From Trebouxia sp. TZW2008 (taxonomy: Eukaryota > Chlorophyta > Trebouxiophyceae > Trebouxiales > Trebouxiaceae), in contig BDIU01000040.1 of assembly GCA_002118135.1 (NCBI GenBank), positions 124,001 to 188,000 on the forward strand: DNA of 64,000 nt, read 5' to 3'. The position numbers and the translations under genes are program-made. Numbering within the stretch: the first letter of the stretch is position 1; every line of letters starts with the position of its first letter. The notes below the pieces were generated by a model that was not told where the DNA came from, searched no databases, and saw only the letters and a program-made list of their open reading frames with translations. Of the stretch, positions 40,801-55,800 are shown piece after piece.

Positions 40801-43800
40801 CTCGCGCTAGCATGTAAAATGTATAACACTGCACTGATGACTCACTGTTACATGGCTTTGCAGGAGCATTCCTGCCTTTGAGCATGCCTTGCTGGTGAGA
40901 GCCTGTCAGCTGCTGACTACGCAGCTGCAAAATCTGCTGGACCCCGCTTGTGAGCCAGCACTGCAGCAAGCAGATCTCAAGATTGTGCTGAGAGTGGTCA
41001 GAACGGTCCTGCGGCACTTCTACAGACAGCTGAAGACCAAATGTGGCGTTTTCATTGAGGCACTCTTGGCTGGTAGGCATTTGCATTGCATCCAAGCATT
41101 GCTTTTATTGTCAAACGCCTCTCAGTCAACAAGCTGACTGCATCACTAGCACCTGGACCTAATTGATACGTGCTGCTCAAGCAGACATAACTGCATCTCT
41201 TGTAGCTGTGATCTGATCACAGCATTGCATGACAGTCAATTCTGCAGCACCAGACTGTTGTTGGTTTTGCACAAGCTAAGCTTCTAAAAGCAATATGAGT
41301 AATGCACATTGTCATCAGCAGCAGCAGCAGCAGCAGCCTGCATGGCCTTGCAGGCACACTCAACGCTTTGCAGATTGTTGACATGGGCAAATATTCTATA
41401 AGTGGCTGCATGGTAAATGGCGACAGACTGTACAACTGTCAAAAACACTTTGCATAGCTAGGCTCGAATCCTACCTGTCACATCAATACATTTCACGCAA
41501 GTGCAGGCACACAGCCATCATGCAGTTTGTGGCAGCGCATCAGTGTGATGCAAGTCATGCGCCAGCTGTGCGCTGACGCCTACTTCCTCCTCTTCCTATA
41601 CACCACATATGATGCCAAAGAGGTGCGCATGCTCTGCCTGGTGCCACATCTCATTGGAACCTGCATAATGATAGCATGTTCTTGCTTGTAAATTTCTGCA
41701 GCATACAGCACAGTGCATGTCCTTGATGTCAGCCTGGGAAAGTCTTACAGATGTCTGTCAAATTGTTTGCATCAAGCTCCTGGGTTTCTAACGGAGATAC
41801 TTGGGACTATTTGCAGCCCAACCAAAACTTGCTGACGAGGACTACGAGTCGTGCAGTAGTCTTCAGCAAAGCTGCACATGCACCTAGCTGTGCCCTTGCA
41901 CAAGCCTGTTGGTTTACGTCAGGTGGCTACCATGCAGCTACTGTTGGCACCATCTTATGGTGCCATTTCATTGCTATTGTTGTTTGACATGCTGACTGTT
42001 GTGTGCAACGCTTGTCTGTTTGCTATGCAGCAGAACAAGCTGTTTGTGCTCCACAACATGGTGCAACGCTTTGCTGAAATTGTGGACAAGGTGACAGCTG
42101 GCAGCTCAGAGTCACCTCAGGACGATGACGCAGTAAATGCCGTTGCAACACTGTACCATAACAAAGCTCATGGTATGTTTTGTAAGCCTTCAATCACCCT
42201 TTGTTATTGTACTTTGATGCAGCGCAGCACTGCATTGTGAGTTTATCTATTTCGATTTGCAAAACATAACTGCATGTGAGCTCTGTTTTGAACCATGAAC
42301 TTCTCCAAAGTCACTCATGTATTAGCATTTGTTAGTGCACATGAACAGGTGGGGACTAAACGCCTGACAGCAACCATGGTCAGTCAAGATTGAAGTCGCA
42401 CTTACATGGACGCTGTGCAATGGGGCTGGTAGCATGACCAAAAAGTCCACCTGCATCTGTTTAGTCAAGGACTGAAGCTTGACAACGGCTATGGTAGTGA
42501 GTCAGCAAACATTGCAGTTGCGCTCATGTGCATGTTGTGCAATGTGCTGAAAATTCAACCCAAAACCCACTTGCTTCTGTATAGGAAAGGACTGGACGCT
42601 TGACAACGACTATGGCAGTGCGCCAGCAGACACAGCAGCTGCTTACCTAGCTATGCTGTCCATTGACTGCCTGTTGAACACCGTAGCGGCCTTGGAGAAG
42701 CTGACAGATGTTGCTGTAGATGGTGTTGCTGTCACGCCAGATGCAGCGTCAGGTGCACTTCTGACCCTGATCTTGTGCTTTTGCCTGTTGTTATAAATGT
42801 GATGCTGCCTGTGCTGTTTCCTGTCGGCTGAACACGGTAGCAGCCTTGGAGAAACTGACAGACATTGCTGTAGATGGTGTTGCTGTCACACCAGATATAT
42901 CCGCAGATGCGGTTTCTGATCCTGATCTTGTGCTTTTGCGTGTTGTTATGGATGTGATGCTGCCTGTGCCGTTTCCTGTCTGCTGACACACTGGCGCCAT
43001 TGAGCTGTCGAGAAGCTGACAGATGTTGCTGTAGATGCTGCAAAATGTTGCCGTCACACTAGAGGCAGAAGCTGGTGCAGTTTCTGACCCCAAACTTTGC
43101 ATGTTGACTACTTTGCGCAGTTTTGTACAAGCCTGAGCATCGCAAGCTTGACAGTGGCAAGTCCACACTGTCCAGAGATTTCTCTGTCTTACAGCATGAT
43201 GCAACTGCCCATTTGCTGTTGCGGTGGTGCTCTTGCTGCTGTCCACCTATGCCTCAGCAGCTTTTGCTGCAATCACCGCCCAGCTGCTCACGACTCATCA
43301 TCATCAGCATCATCATCATCAGCATCATCATCATCATCAGCATCATGCATTCTAGTGATGTTTCACGACCCAACCAAGTGCATGTAGTCCAGCAGATAGG
43401 TGCCAATGACTCAGCTGTGACTAAAGAGTGCAGTTCAGTGCAGCGGGTGGCAAGCAGGAAGTGGACAAGGAAGTTGCGCTGGGCATGTGCCAGGCCACAT
43501 GGAGAATGGTGCTAAATGCTGTCAGTCAACTTCTGGCACGTTGCTCAAGTGAAGAGATCATCCTCCATTTGCTCAAGGTACCTTTGTTGCACACAGTTTG
43601 TGAATGTTCAGCAGATCAGTAAAGAGGTGTACAAAACTACAACTTGATCTGTATGTAGCCTGTGACAGCAGGTCTGAGTTGCATGAGAAGATCACTCCAT
43701 CAAGCTGTGAACTAAACCTGAATCACATGCACATCATTCCATAGCTGTGTGTATGGTTACTTCACCATGTCCCAACAGAGTGCACAAGCAGCTATAGGCA

Positions 43801-46800
43801 CATTTGGCAGGGTCTTGCACCCTTTGCCTAAGCTGTGGCAATGTGCAATGCCTGAGTCTGTTTGTGTGTGCATGGCAGGGGTACCAGTCCTTCACGCAAG
43901 CCCTAGGGATTCTGGAGCTGAAGGAGGCCAGAGACGCTTACCTGTCCAGTCTGTGCAGCTTTGCACTGTCATCCAAGATGGCTGAAGATGTCGATTTGGA
44001 CTTGCCAATGTCCCCTGCATCTACCACCACAACTTCAGGTGGGTCTCCACGCGTTTATCAGATGCTCCTCCTCATTGCAATTGAACCCACCTACTCACCC
44101 GCAAGACTGGCAGATTTATGCCAAAGAAAGCCATGTGCCTCTGGTTGACTAAGATCCGCCCATGTCTCCTGCGACACCCATCACAGCTTTTGGTGGGTGC
44201 CCACAGCTCAATCCCAACCCCCCACGGACCCATGTTCCTGCTACAATACCCATAAGTTTCCTAGAAATCAACCAGAGAGAGAGCCATGCGCCTGCAGACA
44301 AGCTGCCTTGTACAGCAAATCACTTCTTTGATGTCCGCCATCAGCCACAAAGACTGTCTGTCATGTCCTGGGATCTGTGATCATCAACCCAAAATTTTGT
44401 TCATTGCAATTTTTCAGTTTTGACGACTAATCTCCACCTTTGCAGCAAATCAAAGGGCAGTTCTGGCAAGGCGGCCCCTTCCCCTGCCCCCTCGGAGCCC
44501 TCACAGGGGGGTGGTGCTCACCCCAAGAATTTACACGCTCTGTGCACCATCTTCACCAGTTCCCACAGGCTGCGTCTGTTGTGCAGATGCCGAGAGCGTG
44601 AGCAGCAAGCCAAAGGGCAGTTCTGGCCCCTTGGACCCCTCAGAGGGGGGTGGTGCTCACCCTAAGAATGTGCACGCTCTGTGCACCATCTTCAGCAGTT
44701 CCCACAGGCTGCATCTGTTGTGCAGATACCGAGAGCGTGAGCAGCAAGCCAAAGGGCAGTTCTGGCAAGGCGGCCCCTCCCCCTGCCCCCTCAGACCCCT
44801 CAGAGGGGGTGGTGCTCACCCCCAAGAATGTGCATGCCCTGCGCACCCTCTTCAACATTGCGCACAGGCTGCACCACCTTCTAGGGCCTGCTTGGGTACT
44901 GGTATTGGATATTCTCAACACCCTGGACAAGATCCTGCAATCCCCACGCACCACAACACAGGTGAACTACCAGCACTCTACTGTGAAAACCTCCTTGCCC
45001 CGACAATGCAGCTTTCTTGCTGTTGCGCTCACTCACTGTGGCACCCAACAAAGCTCAGACAATGACAATCAAGCACACCTTAGACAAGAATTCCCAGTGT
45101 CCACATACCATCACTCACGTGAGCTGTAGTGCTGTCAGCAGAATCTGCAGACCAGGATTGCGCGCTGCGCAACATCGCCCACAGGCTTCATTTACATGTT
45201 AGGCCCTGTCTGGGTGCTAGTGCTGGGTTTGCTGAACATCCTGGACAAGAATTTGCAATTCACATGCCATGCAATCTTGAACAGCGTCTGTTGCTGGTCT
45301 GAAACTGACCACGCCTTTGGGAACCTGACGGAAGGTTCAGTGATGGTTGCATTGCAGCATTGAAGTCCTCTTGCTGCAGTACTCATTGAGAACCAAGTCT
45401 TGATCCAGCGGAAGGCGATCTTGCTTGTGCCCAACCAGTCCAAACAGCAGCTCAAACAGAACACACAATGAGCTCAAGGCTGTACAGTAACATTGCAGGA
45501 GATCTCCAACTCGAGCACCATTGGAGCGCGTCCAAGCGACCTGGCCATCTTGTCAACCGCTGCCAGCCAGCTGTTTGAGAGCACCAGGGACATGAGCACC
45601 GACGCTGTCATCAGCATCATGTCAGCACTGCGTGAGGTGTCTGCCAAGATGATTCCTGAAGCTGCCAAGCAGCCAGGCCAGCCCAAGTAAGCTGCAACAC
45701 TCTGTTGCTTGATAGCAGGAATAATTCTTCGCTGTTCCTCCCTCCTCTTCCAATTCACCCTCGGCCCCCTCCCCTTCAATCCAGCCCCCCATTCCCCCAA
45801 ATCTACCCTCTCCCCCCCCCCTTTTCCCGGGCCCGTCCAAGACATCCCCTCACTGCATCTGCCCTGGGTGCATTAATGCCCACGATAGCAGAGATTATAG
45901 GCAATATTGTTCGAAGTACAGGCTGATGCTTGGTCTGTTGCAATGCAGACTGTACCCGCTAGTACGCATGTCACAGTGGATGGCATTCTCATAAACTTCT
46001 GCAGTAAAGACTCTGGTGTTGCAACTGCATCAATCCAGGCTGTATCATTTGCATGGCAGCAGTGATCATTGTAGTCATCGTCTGCAGTTCAGGCTGATGT
46101 TTGACCTGTTCTGCTGTAGGTTGCATGCGCTGGTGCATAGGGTGCAGGTGATCCTGACTGATATGCGGCGCATCAATCAGCTGCGGCCCATATTGCTGAG
46201 TCAATGTAGTGTAGGCTGATGTCTGGTATGGTGCAATGCAGGCTGTATGCATTGGTGCCTATGGTAGAGGTGACCCTGACCAAAACTACAGCGCATCAAC
46301 CAGCCATGGCCCACATTGCTGAGGTATTGCAGTGCAGGCTGATGTCCGATCTGGTGCAATGCAGACTGTACGCGCTGGTGCGTATGTTGAAGATGATCCT
46401 GACCAACCTACAGCGCATCAACCAGCTATGGTCCATATTCCTGAGTCATGTTATGGAGTTGCTGAATCACCCAAGGAACAGCAAACATCTGATCTCGTGT
46501 GATGCAGGCTGTACGCACTGGTGCGTATGGTGGAGGTGATCTTGACCAACCTGCAGCGCATCAATCACCTGTGGCCCATATTCCTGAGTCATGTCATGGA
46601 GCTCTTGAGTCACCCCAAGGGCAGCATACGCAATGCAGCAATTGAGGCGTTAGCTAAGGCTGTTGTTGGAGCGCTGTCCCACATCAAGTCTGCAGTCAAT
46701 GCTGATCACAGCCAGGTATACCTGGCAATTCAATTTTTGTGCAATACGACCTTCATCATTTGCTTTGGGAAGCACTAAAAATACTGACGGGCAGCATACG

Positions 46801-49800
46801 CAATGCAGCAATTGAGGCCTCGGCTAAGGCTGTACTTGGAGCGCTGTCCCACATCAAATCTGCAGTTGCTGCTGATCACAGTCAGGTAGGTCTAGCAATA
46901 TCAGCACCTGGACAGTACCCCTTTCAGCCCATTCTCTGGGAAATATAAGTGACAATGCCTGCCAAGTCAAGACTTGTGCAATACACCCTGATCATTGGCT
47001 GTGGGAAGCGCTAGTGAAACTGGCGGGCAGCATACGCTCTGCATCAATTGATGCCTTGGCCAAAGCTGCTGTGGGTACGCTGTACCTCATCAGGTCTGCC
47101 ATTGATGCTGATCACAGCCAGGTACGCAGAGCAAGTCAACACTAGGACAACACACCCCAAGTCATTTGCTGTGAGAGGTGCAAGTGATGCTGGGGGGCGA
47201 CATACGCAATGCAGCAGTTCATGCCTTGGCTAAAGCTGCAGCTGGAGCGCTGTCCCATGTCAAGTCTGCATTTATGCTCATCGCAGCCAGGTATGCAGAG
47301 CAAGTTAACACTTGTGCAATTCAATCCTAGTCATTTTCTGTGAGAGGTGCAAGTGATACTGGCAGGCAGCATATTCAATGCAGCAGTTGATGCCTTTGCT
47401 AAGGCTGTTGTAGGGCCTTTCTCCCACATCAAGTCTGCAGTCAATGCTGATGACAGTCAGGTAGGTCTAGCAAGTCAGCGCTTGTGCAACACACCACTCA
47501 TTGTTTGCTGTTGGAAGCGCTAGCGGTGCTGGCAAGCAGCATACGCAATGCAGCAACTGATACCTTAGCCAAAGCTGTTGCTGGAGTGATGTTCGACGTC
47601 AAGTATGCAGTTGGTGCTGATCACAGTCAGGTGGGTGACTTGTCATGAAAGGCTTGCTCCTTCAGCTTGAATGGCAGCTGGCTGCGGTTCAAGCAGATGG
47701 CGCTTGACCAGACAACAACAGTGGCATTGGATAGAGCATCGATGTCGAGGACATGCTCATGATGGCGGTGGGCAGTAGTCAGATGCATTCATGATTAGAT
47801 ACCAATTCTCAGCCTGTTCTCTAAACAACTCTGACCTTTCAGGTTGAGTTGAAGCCAGCTGTGGTCAAAGCAGACGGTGCACAACAAGACAGTGACAGTG
47901 CAGAGCACTGACATGGGGGCCATGCTGATGATGCCAGTGAGCAACAGTTAGATAGATAGATAGACGGGTATTTGCGTAAGTGTCACTTTTCAGCCTGTTT
48001 TACAAAGACATGATCCTTTCAGGCGGAGCTGAAGCCACCTGTGATTGAGGCAGACGGCGAACAAACAGACAGTGCCATTGAGCAGACTACCGATGTGGAG
48101 GGCATGCTGATGTTGGCGTTGGGCAAACTATACAAAGAAGACCGTGAGCTGGATGTACAGATGGGCCTCCTGAGAGTCATTCTGCAAGTGCTGCAGCGCC
48201 ACGGTACTGCCTCTGCTGATGCTTTCCAGCTATTTTGATGCTTGCATTTACCGACATGCACCTACTTGGGCCGTGAACTCAGCCTCCTCAGTAGCGGCTG
48301 AGTACTGAGCTGATACCGATGATAATTATGCACTTACAAAATGCAGGGACTAACAACTGTCTTCAAACTAGTGATACAGCATCGTGACTGCGCATGCATT
48401 GTGTAGCTGCAGCAGCCTCCAAAAGCTGGTTTTGACTATAGGGTTTAGGGTTTTTTAGGGTTTAGGGTTTAGACGTGACGCGCTGGGGTTCCTATTATGT
48501 GCAGCATGCAATCCACAGATGCCTGCCTGACAGCTGTGTAATAGCAGGCATGCACCTGAAAATGATGGCCTGAAGGACACCTTTGGTGAATAAAGGTTTG
48601 CAGGTGCAGAAGCCTCGTGTCTTCCGCAGCTTTCCCTTGTGACTAAGCCTTCAGCGGATTCTGTCTGTATACATACTGGCATAGGCTTTGTCTTGCCTGT
48701 CTGATAAGCGTACCAAAGCAGACATGCTCCTGAAGATTCTGGCACACGGAACTGGTATGGTGACCAGAGGCGTGTAGGTATAAATTCCTTCTACTTAGCA
48801 CAGATTTTCCCCACAAATACCTGTTTGACAGATATACCAAAGCAGGCATGTCCCTGAAATTTCTGGCCTGAAGGACATCTTTGGTGAACAAAATTTGTAG
48901 GTGTAGAAACCTCAATTGACCCAAGGCTTCCCTTGCGTCAGAATCTGCAGTGCCTACATGGCTGAGATTGCAATCCTGCCAGGAATGCAGCTGATTCTTT
49001 ACAGGCGCTTCCTCGTGGCCATGCGTTTTTGACTTGCCTGCTTCTTTCTGTTCGCACAACGATTGTGCCCTGGTTATCAGTCACAATACAGAGACATAGC
49101 CAGCTCTTGCATGAGGTCAACCAACACATTCACATGGCAAACAGAAATTTCAGCATGCCACAAACTGTGCTTGAATCAGCCTGGTGAACTGGGTTTCAGC
49201 GCACACATTCAAAGGTTACGCAAGGAGGCCACCCACCATAGATTTGATATGCACAGGAATGTATGGTGTCCCAGACCTATGCTTCAAGTGTAGGGAACAT
49301 TAAGCCAGAAGCCGTCCATAGTTGACACATCTTGGAGCTGCTGACATCTGTTGTGTAGTGACAAGCACATTTTGGGAGAAGCAATACATCCATTTGCTAA
49401 TGCAGGGGAGCAGCTGACGAGTGCATGAGTATCCATCCTGCAGCTGCTGGCAGCAGTGCCTCAAGCTGAGGAGGCCGACACAATGCAGCTTGTCTTCCAG
49501 AGCATGCAGCTGCTGTGCAGTGACTACATTGAGCAAAGCCATCCAGTCTTGTGCTTGAGTAGATGACAAGTGTGTGGGTAGCCATCCTGAAGCTGCTGCT
49601 ATCTCTTCTCCAGGAGACGCTACACTTGACTCACTTCAGTTGAGCGAAGTACTTTGTGCTTTTGCAGGGGAGCAGCTGACGAGTGCGTGGGTGTCCATCC
49701 TGGAGCTGCTAGCAGCGGTGCCCCAGGCTGAGGAGGCGGACACAGTGCAGCTGGCCTTTCAGAGTGTGCAGCTGCTGTGCAGTGACTACATGAGCAGCCT

Positions 49801-52800
49801 GCCTGTGCAGCATCTGCGTCGCTGTGTGGAAGTTGCTGCATTGTATGGAAGTCAGCAGGTGAGCCTGCAATCTTACAGTATAGCATGGCACAGAATAGCA
49901 CATCACATGATTTCAATACCTGCAGAGTTTGTGTAACTGCCGTGTTGTACAAAGAAGATTGGAAGCCAGCAGGTATGACTTGCTAAGAGGGACCAGCATG
50001 GCATGTGATTTGAGCACTTGCACTGCTGGAGGTGGCTGCTCTGTATGAAGCTAGCAGATGAGATTTTACTGGCATTGCATACCATACGGACTATGCTGAA
50101 AACAGATGCCATAGCCAAAGGCTTGGGGACATACAGGCTGTGTTGGTAGTATAAGCTTGCAGCTCGAGATGCTCGGCTAGGCAAGCTGTTGCACAGTCAT
50201 AGCAGGTGTGGGTTGAATCAAGACACACCATGGCGCGGCACGACACGGCGCGGAACAGCACAGCACAGCATACAATTTGGACACATGCAGGCAGTTCTCT
50301 GTTCCAGCATCATGGTCAGTCAGCTGCCTGGTACACAAGCTGTTCCGCAGGCATACTAAAAGTCTTCCATGTTACCCACTTTGTCACAATGTTTTCAGAA
50401 ACGCAGCTGACACAGAAGCATAGATAGACTCAAGTCCAGGAACTCATGGCATGGACTTTAAGCACGGCATAAGCACGGCATACTACCATGGTCGTGCCAC
50501 TTCCCCTGCCAATCAATTCGCCAACAGTGCCCTGACCTTTTCGAGTTATGACAGTAGTGTCAGGGCAAAATCAGGGTTGTGCTAGCAAGTTAGCTGGCAG
50601 GAAAAGTGGCACAAATCTGCTGGTGGTATGTAGCTGTTGAATTTCTGTGCAAATGGGTTGTGGGCTCAAAGCTACATTGACGCACAGCATTTGGCTGCCA
50701 CTGCATTTTGCTCTTGGAGTCGTGTTTCCTTGCAGACACAACTGACACTGCTGCATACGGAAGCAGCAGAACTGCATCATCACCACTTGTCCTCAGTGAA
50801 GGAAGCTATAGCAATGTGAGGCATCAGCCTCACCATCTAGCTAGTATGCCATGCTCTTAATGCGACCTCTATCGCACGGCACAGCACAGCATAGCACAGC
50901 ACAGCACAGCACAGCGCAGCACAGCGCAGCATAGCGCAGCACAGCACAGCACAGCATGTCTTTCGATTTCTGCTAGTTGCCATGGATGTGAGCCTGACAG
51001 CCATTAGTGCGCTGTGGAATGCACTTGAATTGCTCAGTGCGCTACTGGCCAGACATGGCTCATGATCACACATACCTTGAATGCCCTCAGGCTGATGTCA
51101 AAGAGGATCTGACGGCCAGCAGTCTGAGGTGGAATGCGACCAAGGTGCTAGGCAAACTGTACATATGGGCATGCAGCAGCAGTGAAGCAGCCTTCAGGCA
51201 GAGCCACTGAGCAATTGCAACATTGGCTCAGCATACTGTATGATGAAATAGCACAAGACCTGTTTCAGTTCTTTGCAGGCTGACATGCCTGACATGCATT
51301 GGTTTGATGTGAAACGTGTTTGATCTGTTGTGCAGACTTTGCCAGAGATCCAGTATATTTGAGAAGCATTCTTTCTGGTTCCCTGCAGGCTGATGTGAAT
51401 GTAAGCCTGACAGCCATCAGTCTGCTGTGGAATGCGTCGGACCTGCTAGGCAAGCTGTACACAAAGGCACGCAGCAGCAGCAGAAGCAGCCTGGATGCAG
51501 AGCCACTCAGCAACGGCAACACCGGCTCACCAGCAGCACAGTTGGACAGCGAGCAATACCAGGAGCTTGTACGCCTGCTGTATGGCGCTTTGCAGGCACA
51601 TGACCCTTCTTGGTTTTCGTGCTTGCCTAATTCTTCTTGCTTTGCCTTGTGTTCTGTCTTTTAAGCATAGTAGCAGCCTGGAGGCAGAGCTTTTGCGCAA
51701 TGGTAACACTGACTCACCAGCGGCACAGCTGGACAGCGAGCAACACCAGGAGCTTGTGTGCCTGCTGTATGGCGCTTTGCAGGCATGCTTTTGTCTTGTT
51801 CTCCAATCGCACCTTCTTCCTCTTCTCCTCCCACTGCCACATAGTCAGTCTTCTTCTTCGTCTCATGTGACATTGACAGCGAGCAGTACCAGGAGCTTGT
51901 ACGCCTGTTGTATGGCGCTCTGCAGGCACACTCCGCTTGTTCTCCTTCCTTGTCATGTATGACTACCTTCTTCGTATTGTTCTTCTCGTGCATTGTTCTT
52001 GTTTTGCATTATCCTGTTTATTGATGTACGCCCACACTCTGTGTGTCTTTACTTTGTCATCTTGGCTCTTAGAAGAGGGCAGTTATAAGCGGCAGGGCAT
52101 ATGTTGGGGTGCTGACGTGCTTGATGCCAGCAGCCCCAAACTATGTGTGCTGTACCCACATGCCAAAGGCTGCTGCTTGTGCCAAGGCACCAGCAACACA
52201 GGCAACAGGTCTGAGGTGCGCTATGCGCACGCTGTGCGCTGCGGTGGTGAGTCAGGGCCTGAATGCAATGGCTGGTGACTTGCAGCTGCTCACATGCCAA
52301 GTTCTGTTGCTTATGCAGGGCATCAGCAGCACTGACAACAGGTCTGAGGTGCGCAACTGCGCTGTGCGCACGCTGTTTGCTGTGGTGGTGAGTCAGGGCA
52401 ACAGGATGTCCTCAGAGCTGTGGGATGAGTGCCTATGGGAGATTCTGTTCCCCTTGCTGCGAGCCGTTCATCACATGTCTGTCACATCATCTAGAGAGGA
52501 GGTAAGCTAAATAGAGGTCGCCTGAAAGCCCTGGTCCCACACAACAAGCAATCCTTCAGTGTCCAGTCCTGACTGCATTGAGCAACCGGCTCTTGATCGC
52601 CCGTAAGCATTATTTGTTTTCAAGCACCTAGGTTCTTGCTGTTGCGTGCTGTCTGCCACATCTTCAAGGGGGCAAGCTATACAGAGACCACCAATGACTG
52701 CTCCTGTACAACAAGCAACCTGCACTCGGAAATCCTTAATCAGTCGTATTTGATTATCTCAAGTTGTATTGGATAATGTCCAGGAAACTCAATTGACTAT

Positions 52801-55800
52801 CAGCACCTGCCCAACTTTGCCTATCAGGTTGTCACACAGACACTGTCACAACCCATCAAGTTTAAGATGCATTACAGAAAGCAGCATGTCATGCTGTAGT
52901 ACTGCAGACAAAAAAACAGGCGCTGGGCAGATCGAGGGGTTTCATTCAATCTCTAAATTTACACTTGGGTTTTACTTGATTCCATGGGCTCTGCAATCAT
53001 CTTGAGAAAGTACAACAATTGAGTGTCCAAGCATGACATGTACCAACATAAGAAATGCCCCTACCTAAGCCAAGTTTCTGGTGGTTGCTGCTTGCACACC
53101 AGCAGATTCTACCCACAAGGACCCCTGTTGTGACGCTTAATGGCATGGCTTTCTATTCTAATTTTTGCTCCTGACATTTCAACGGTGGTATGGTGTGGTG
53201 CAGACAAAGGGAGAGGTGCTGGGGCGGCTGAGGGGCGTGAGCGTGAAGATGCTGATGCATCACAGCCGCAACAGCGAGCAGAAGCAGTGGGATGAGACCC
53301 TGGTGCTGGCCCTCTCAGGCATGGGCCGCCTGCTGCGAGCCCACCTTCCCCTACTTGTGCCCATGCAAGCTTTCCCTCAGGTTTGTGATTGATTTCGCAT
53401 CATTTCTGTCTTATTGTAACAAGCAGCAGTGATGGATCTTGCTCCAATGAGACTGAAGACTGGTTCTGGCCCTGTCAGGCATGGGACGCCTGCTGCCAGC
53501 CCGCCTTCTCCTCCTTGTACCCATGCAAGCTTTCCCTCAGGGTTGCCATCACTCTCTCATTGCACTCGCGACAGAGCACCTGACACGCTTGCCAATTGTG
53601 CGTCTTCTTCTTTGCTTCATTTTGGGTGCAGCACAGTAGTGCTGAACCTATACACACTTCTTCACAAGGCATTCTGCATCTTGTTTGTCCCATTTCCAAA
53701 GTCAGTCTGCATGTTGGCATAGGGCTGGGAGGAGCTGATGCTAGTGGTGGAAAGCAGCATGGCAGGTGGGCGCAAGGAGGTGGCTCTGGCCGCCATTGCT
53801 GTTATCACCACCGTCATGCAGGCCCACGGCACCACCAAGGCTGTCTCCCGCAGGTCAGTACAATAGACCCTTGACATTCGACTCATGCTGTACTGTACAT
53901 CACATTTGCTGTGGTCTCATCGGCTCAATAGGCAGGGTAGAGGCTCTGACTGCCATCGCCGTCATCACAACTATTCTGCAGGCCCACGGAACCACCAAGG
54001 CTGTTTCAAGCAGGTCGAGCCTCTCCTCTTCTGCTACCTTGTGTTAGATAAGTCTTGACTACCAAGGTATAAGGCAGGACAGTATCAGATTCTGACTCAT
54101 CACATTTGGCTGGTTATGCCTTGCAGCAGACTGTGCTCACTGTGTCAGTCATTGGGTCAATTGGCAAGTTGATGGCTCTGGCTGCCAGTGTTGTTATCAC
54201 CACCGCCATGCAGGCCCACCACACCATCAAGGCTGTCTCCTGCAGGCAAGGCAGTTTTCAGTTGTGTGCAAAACAGCCTTGAATTTGAATGAATCCCATT
54301 TGTCTGCCTGCACATGCAATAACATGCAGGCTCACTGCACCATCAAAAGTGTCGCTGCAGGTCAAGCCCCTCTGGCGCACAAGAACAGTCTCAGGACTTG
54401 ATGACCTGTGTCTGGCTCCCTATGCTGTTCTGTAATCTGTGTCAACCCTGCATGCACATCAAGCAGCTGTGATGATGCATACCCTGATGTTCAGCATAGG
54501 CAAGCCTGGCAAGACCGCCTCTGTGCTACAGAGACCTAACATGTTTAAGTGGATAGTGTCAGCGAGTGTCAGAATGGTTGTGATGCTGCAGCATGTGGAA
54601 ACGAGCCATGAGGGCCATGGATGTTGGCGTGGAGGCAGCTGCTTCACCGCAATGCATGGTCCCCCTGCAAGCTCGCCTGGAACTTGTCAATGCCATCGGC
54701 CAACTCAATGTAGGTCACAGTCCATAGTAATCATCATGGAGAAAGTGGATATTGCGTTTTGTAAAGCAGACGCCCTTGCTAGCTCGCCAGCTCAACATAG
54801 GTTTACCAAAGTTGCTGTCGCGCACAAATCCTTTGTTGTGATAAGCAATGCATGTTTCCCCTGCAAGCTCGCCTGGAACTAGTCAATGCCATTGGCCAAC
54901 TCACTGCAGGTCATTAGTCACTGCTGGGCTTTTGGCCAACACTAACATTGGCACTGTTGCTTTGATTTGATGCAACATCAGCTGCCTGCTGTTTGTTGTC
55001 TTCATGCTGCTGAAAGCTGCTGTTACATGTGCTACTTAGGACTTCCTACCAATTACAATGAACTGCTAGATATTTGACATGTGAACGTGATGCCTACAAG
55101 CGCCCCCTCACAGCGTCGTCAACATCCTGTACCTAGTTGCAGGCATCCATGCACGACTTGGGTTGTACTCGCATGCGTGGCATACAGTGAAAGCAATGTC
55201 TTGTGTGGAATTACAGGCAGCCATGCATGAAGTCTGAAGTGTTACCCGTAGTGAAACCGATGTCCTGCACGTGACTGCAGGCAGCCATGCATGAAGTTTT
55301 TGAGGAGGATGACATGCGTCAGATCTTCCGCTGGCTCACCAAGTTCCTGAACAACCCCTACAGCGAAGATGATCAGCTTGTACCAGCAGGTACATGCACT
55401 CAAGCCTGCTGCCAGCATCTTTGCCATTCTGCCTGACTTATATGTGGCTGCCCGAGTTTCTGAACAGCCCCCACAGCAAACATGATCAGCTAGAACCAGC
55501 AGATTTGTGAATTTGTGGCTGCTGCCGGCATACTTGCCTCTTGCTCTGATTTCCATATGACTCACCAAGATTCTGCTCAAGCCCCACGGCAAAGATGACT
55601 TGCTTTACCAGCAGGTTTGTGCAGTGATGGCTGCTGCCAGCATACCTGCCGCTTCCTCTGTTTTGCATGTGGCGCACTAAGCTTCTGATACCCCCTATAG
55701 CAACAATCATCAGCTTTTACCAGCAGGTCCGTGCATTCACTGCTGCTACCAGCACAGTTGCCTGTGTCTCTAATCTGCAGGTGGCTAACTGAGTTTCTGT

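Noticed and set aside
44511..45065. 184-codon ORF over the MON2 exon 13 array
   Set aside because: The frame is open because it reads tandem copies of the exon and is out of frame with the MON2 protein in the last copy. It is not a separate gene.
46120..47632. Regularly spaced repeats that resemble a CRISPR-like array
   Set aside because: Units are 100-170 bp copies of exon edges with splice sites in a eukaryotic gene; there are no short direct repeats with unique spacers.
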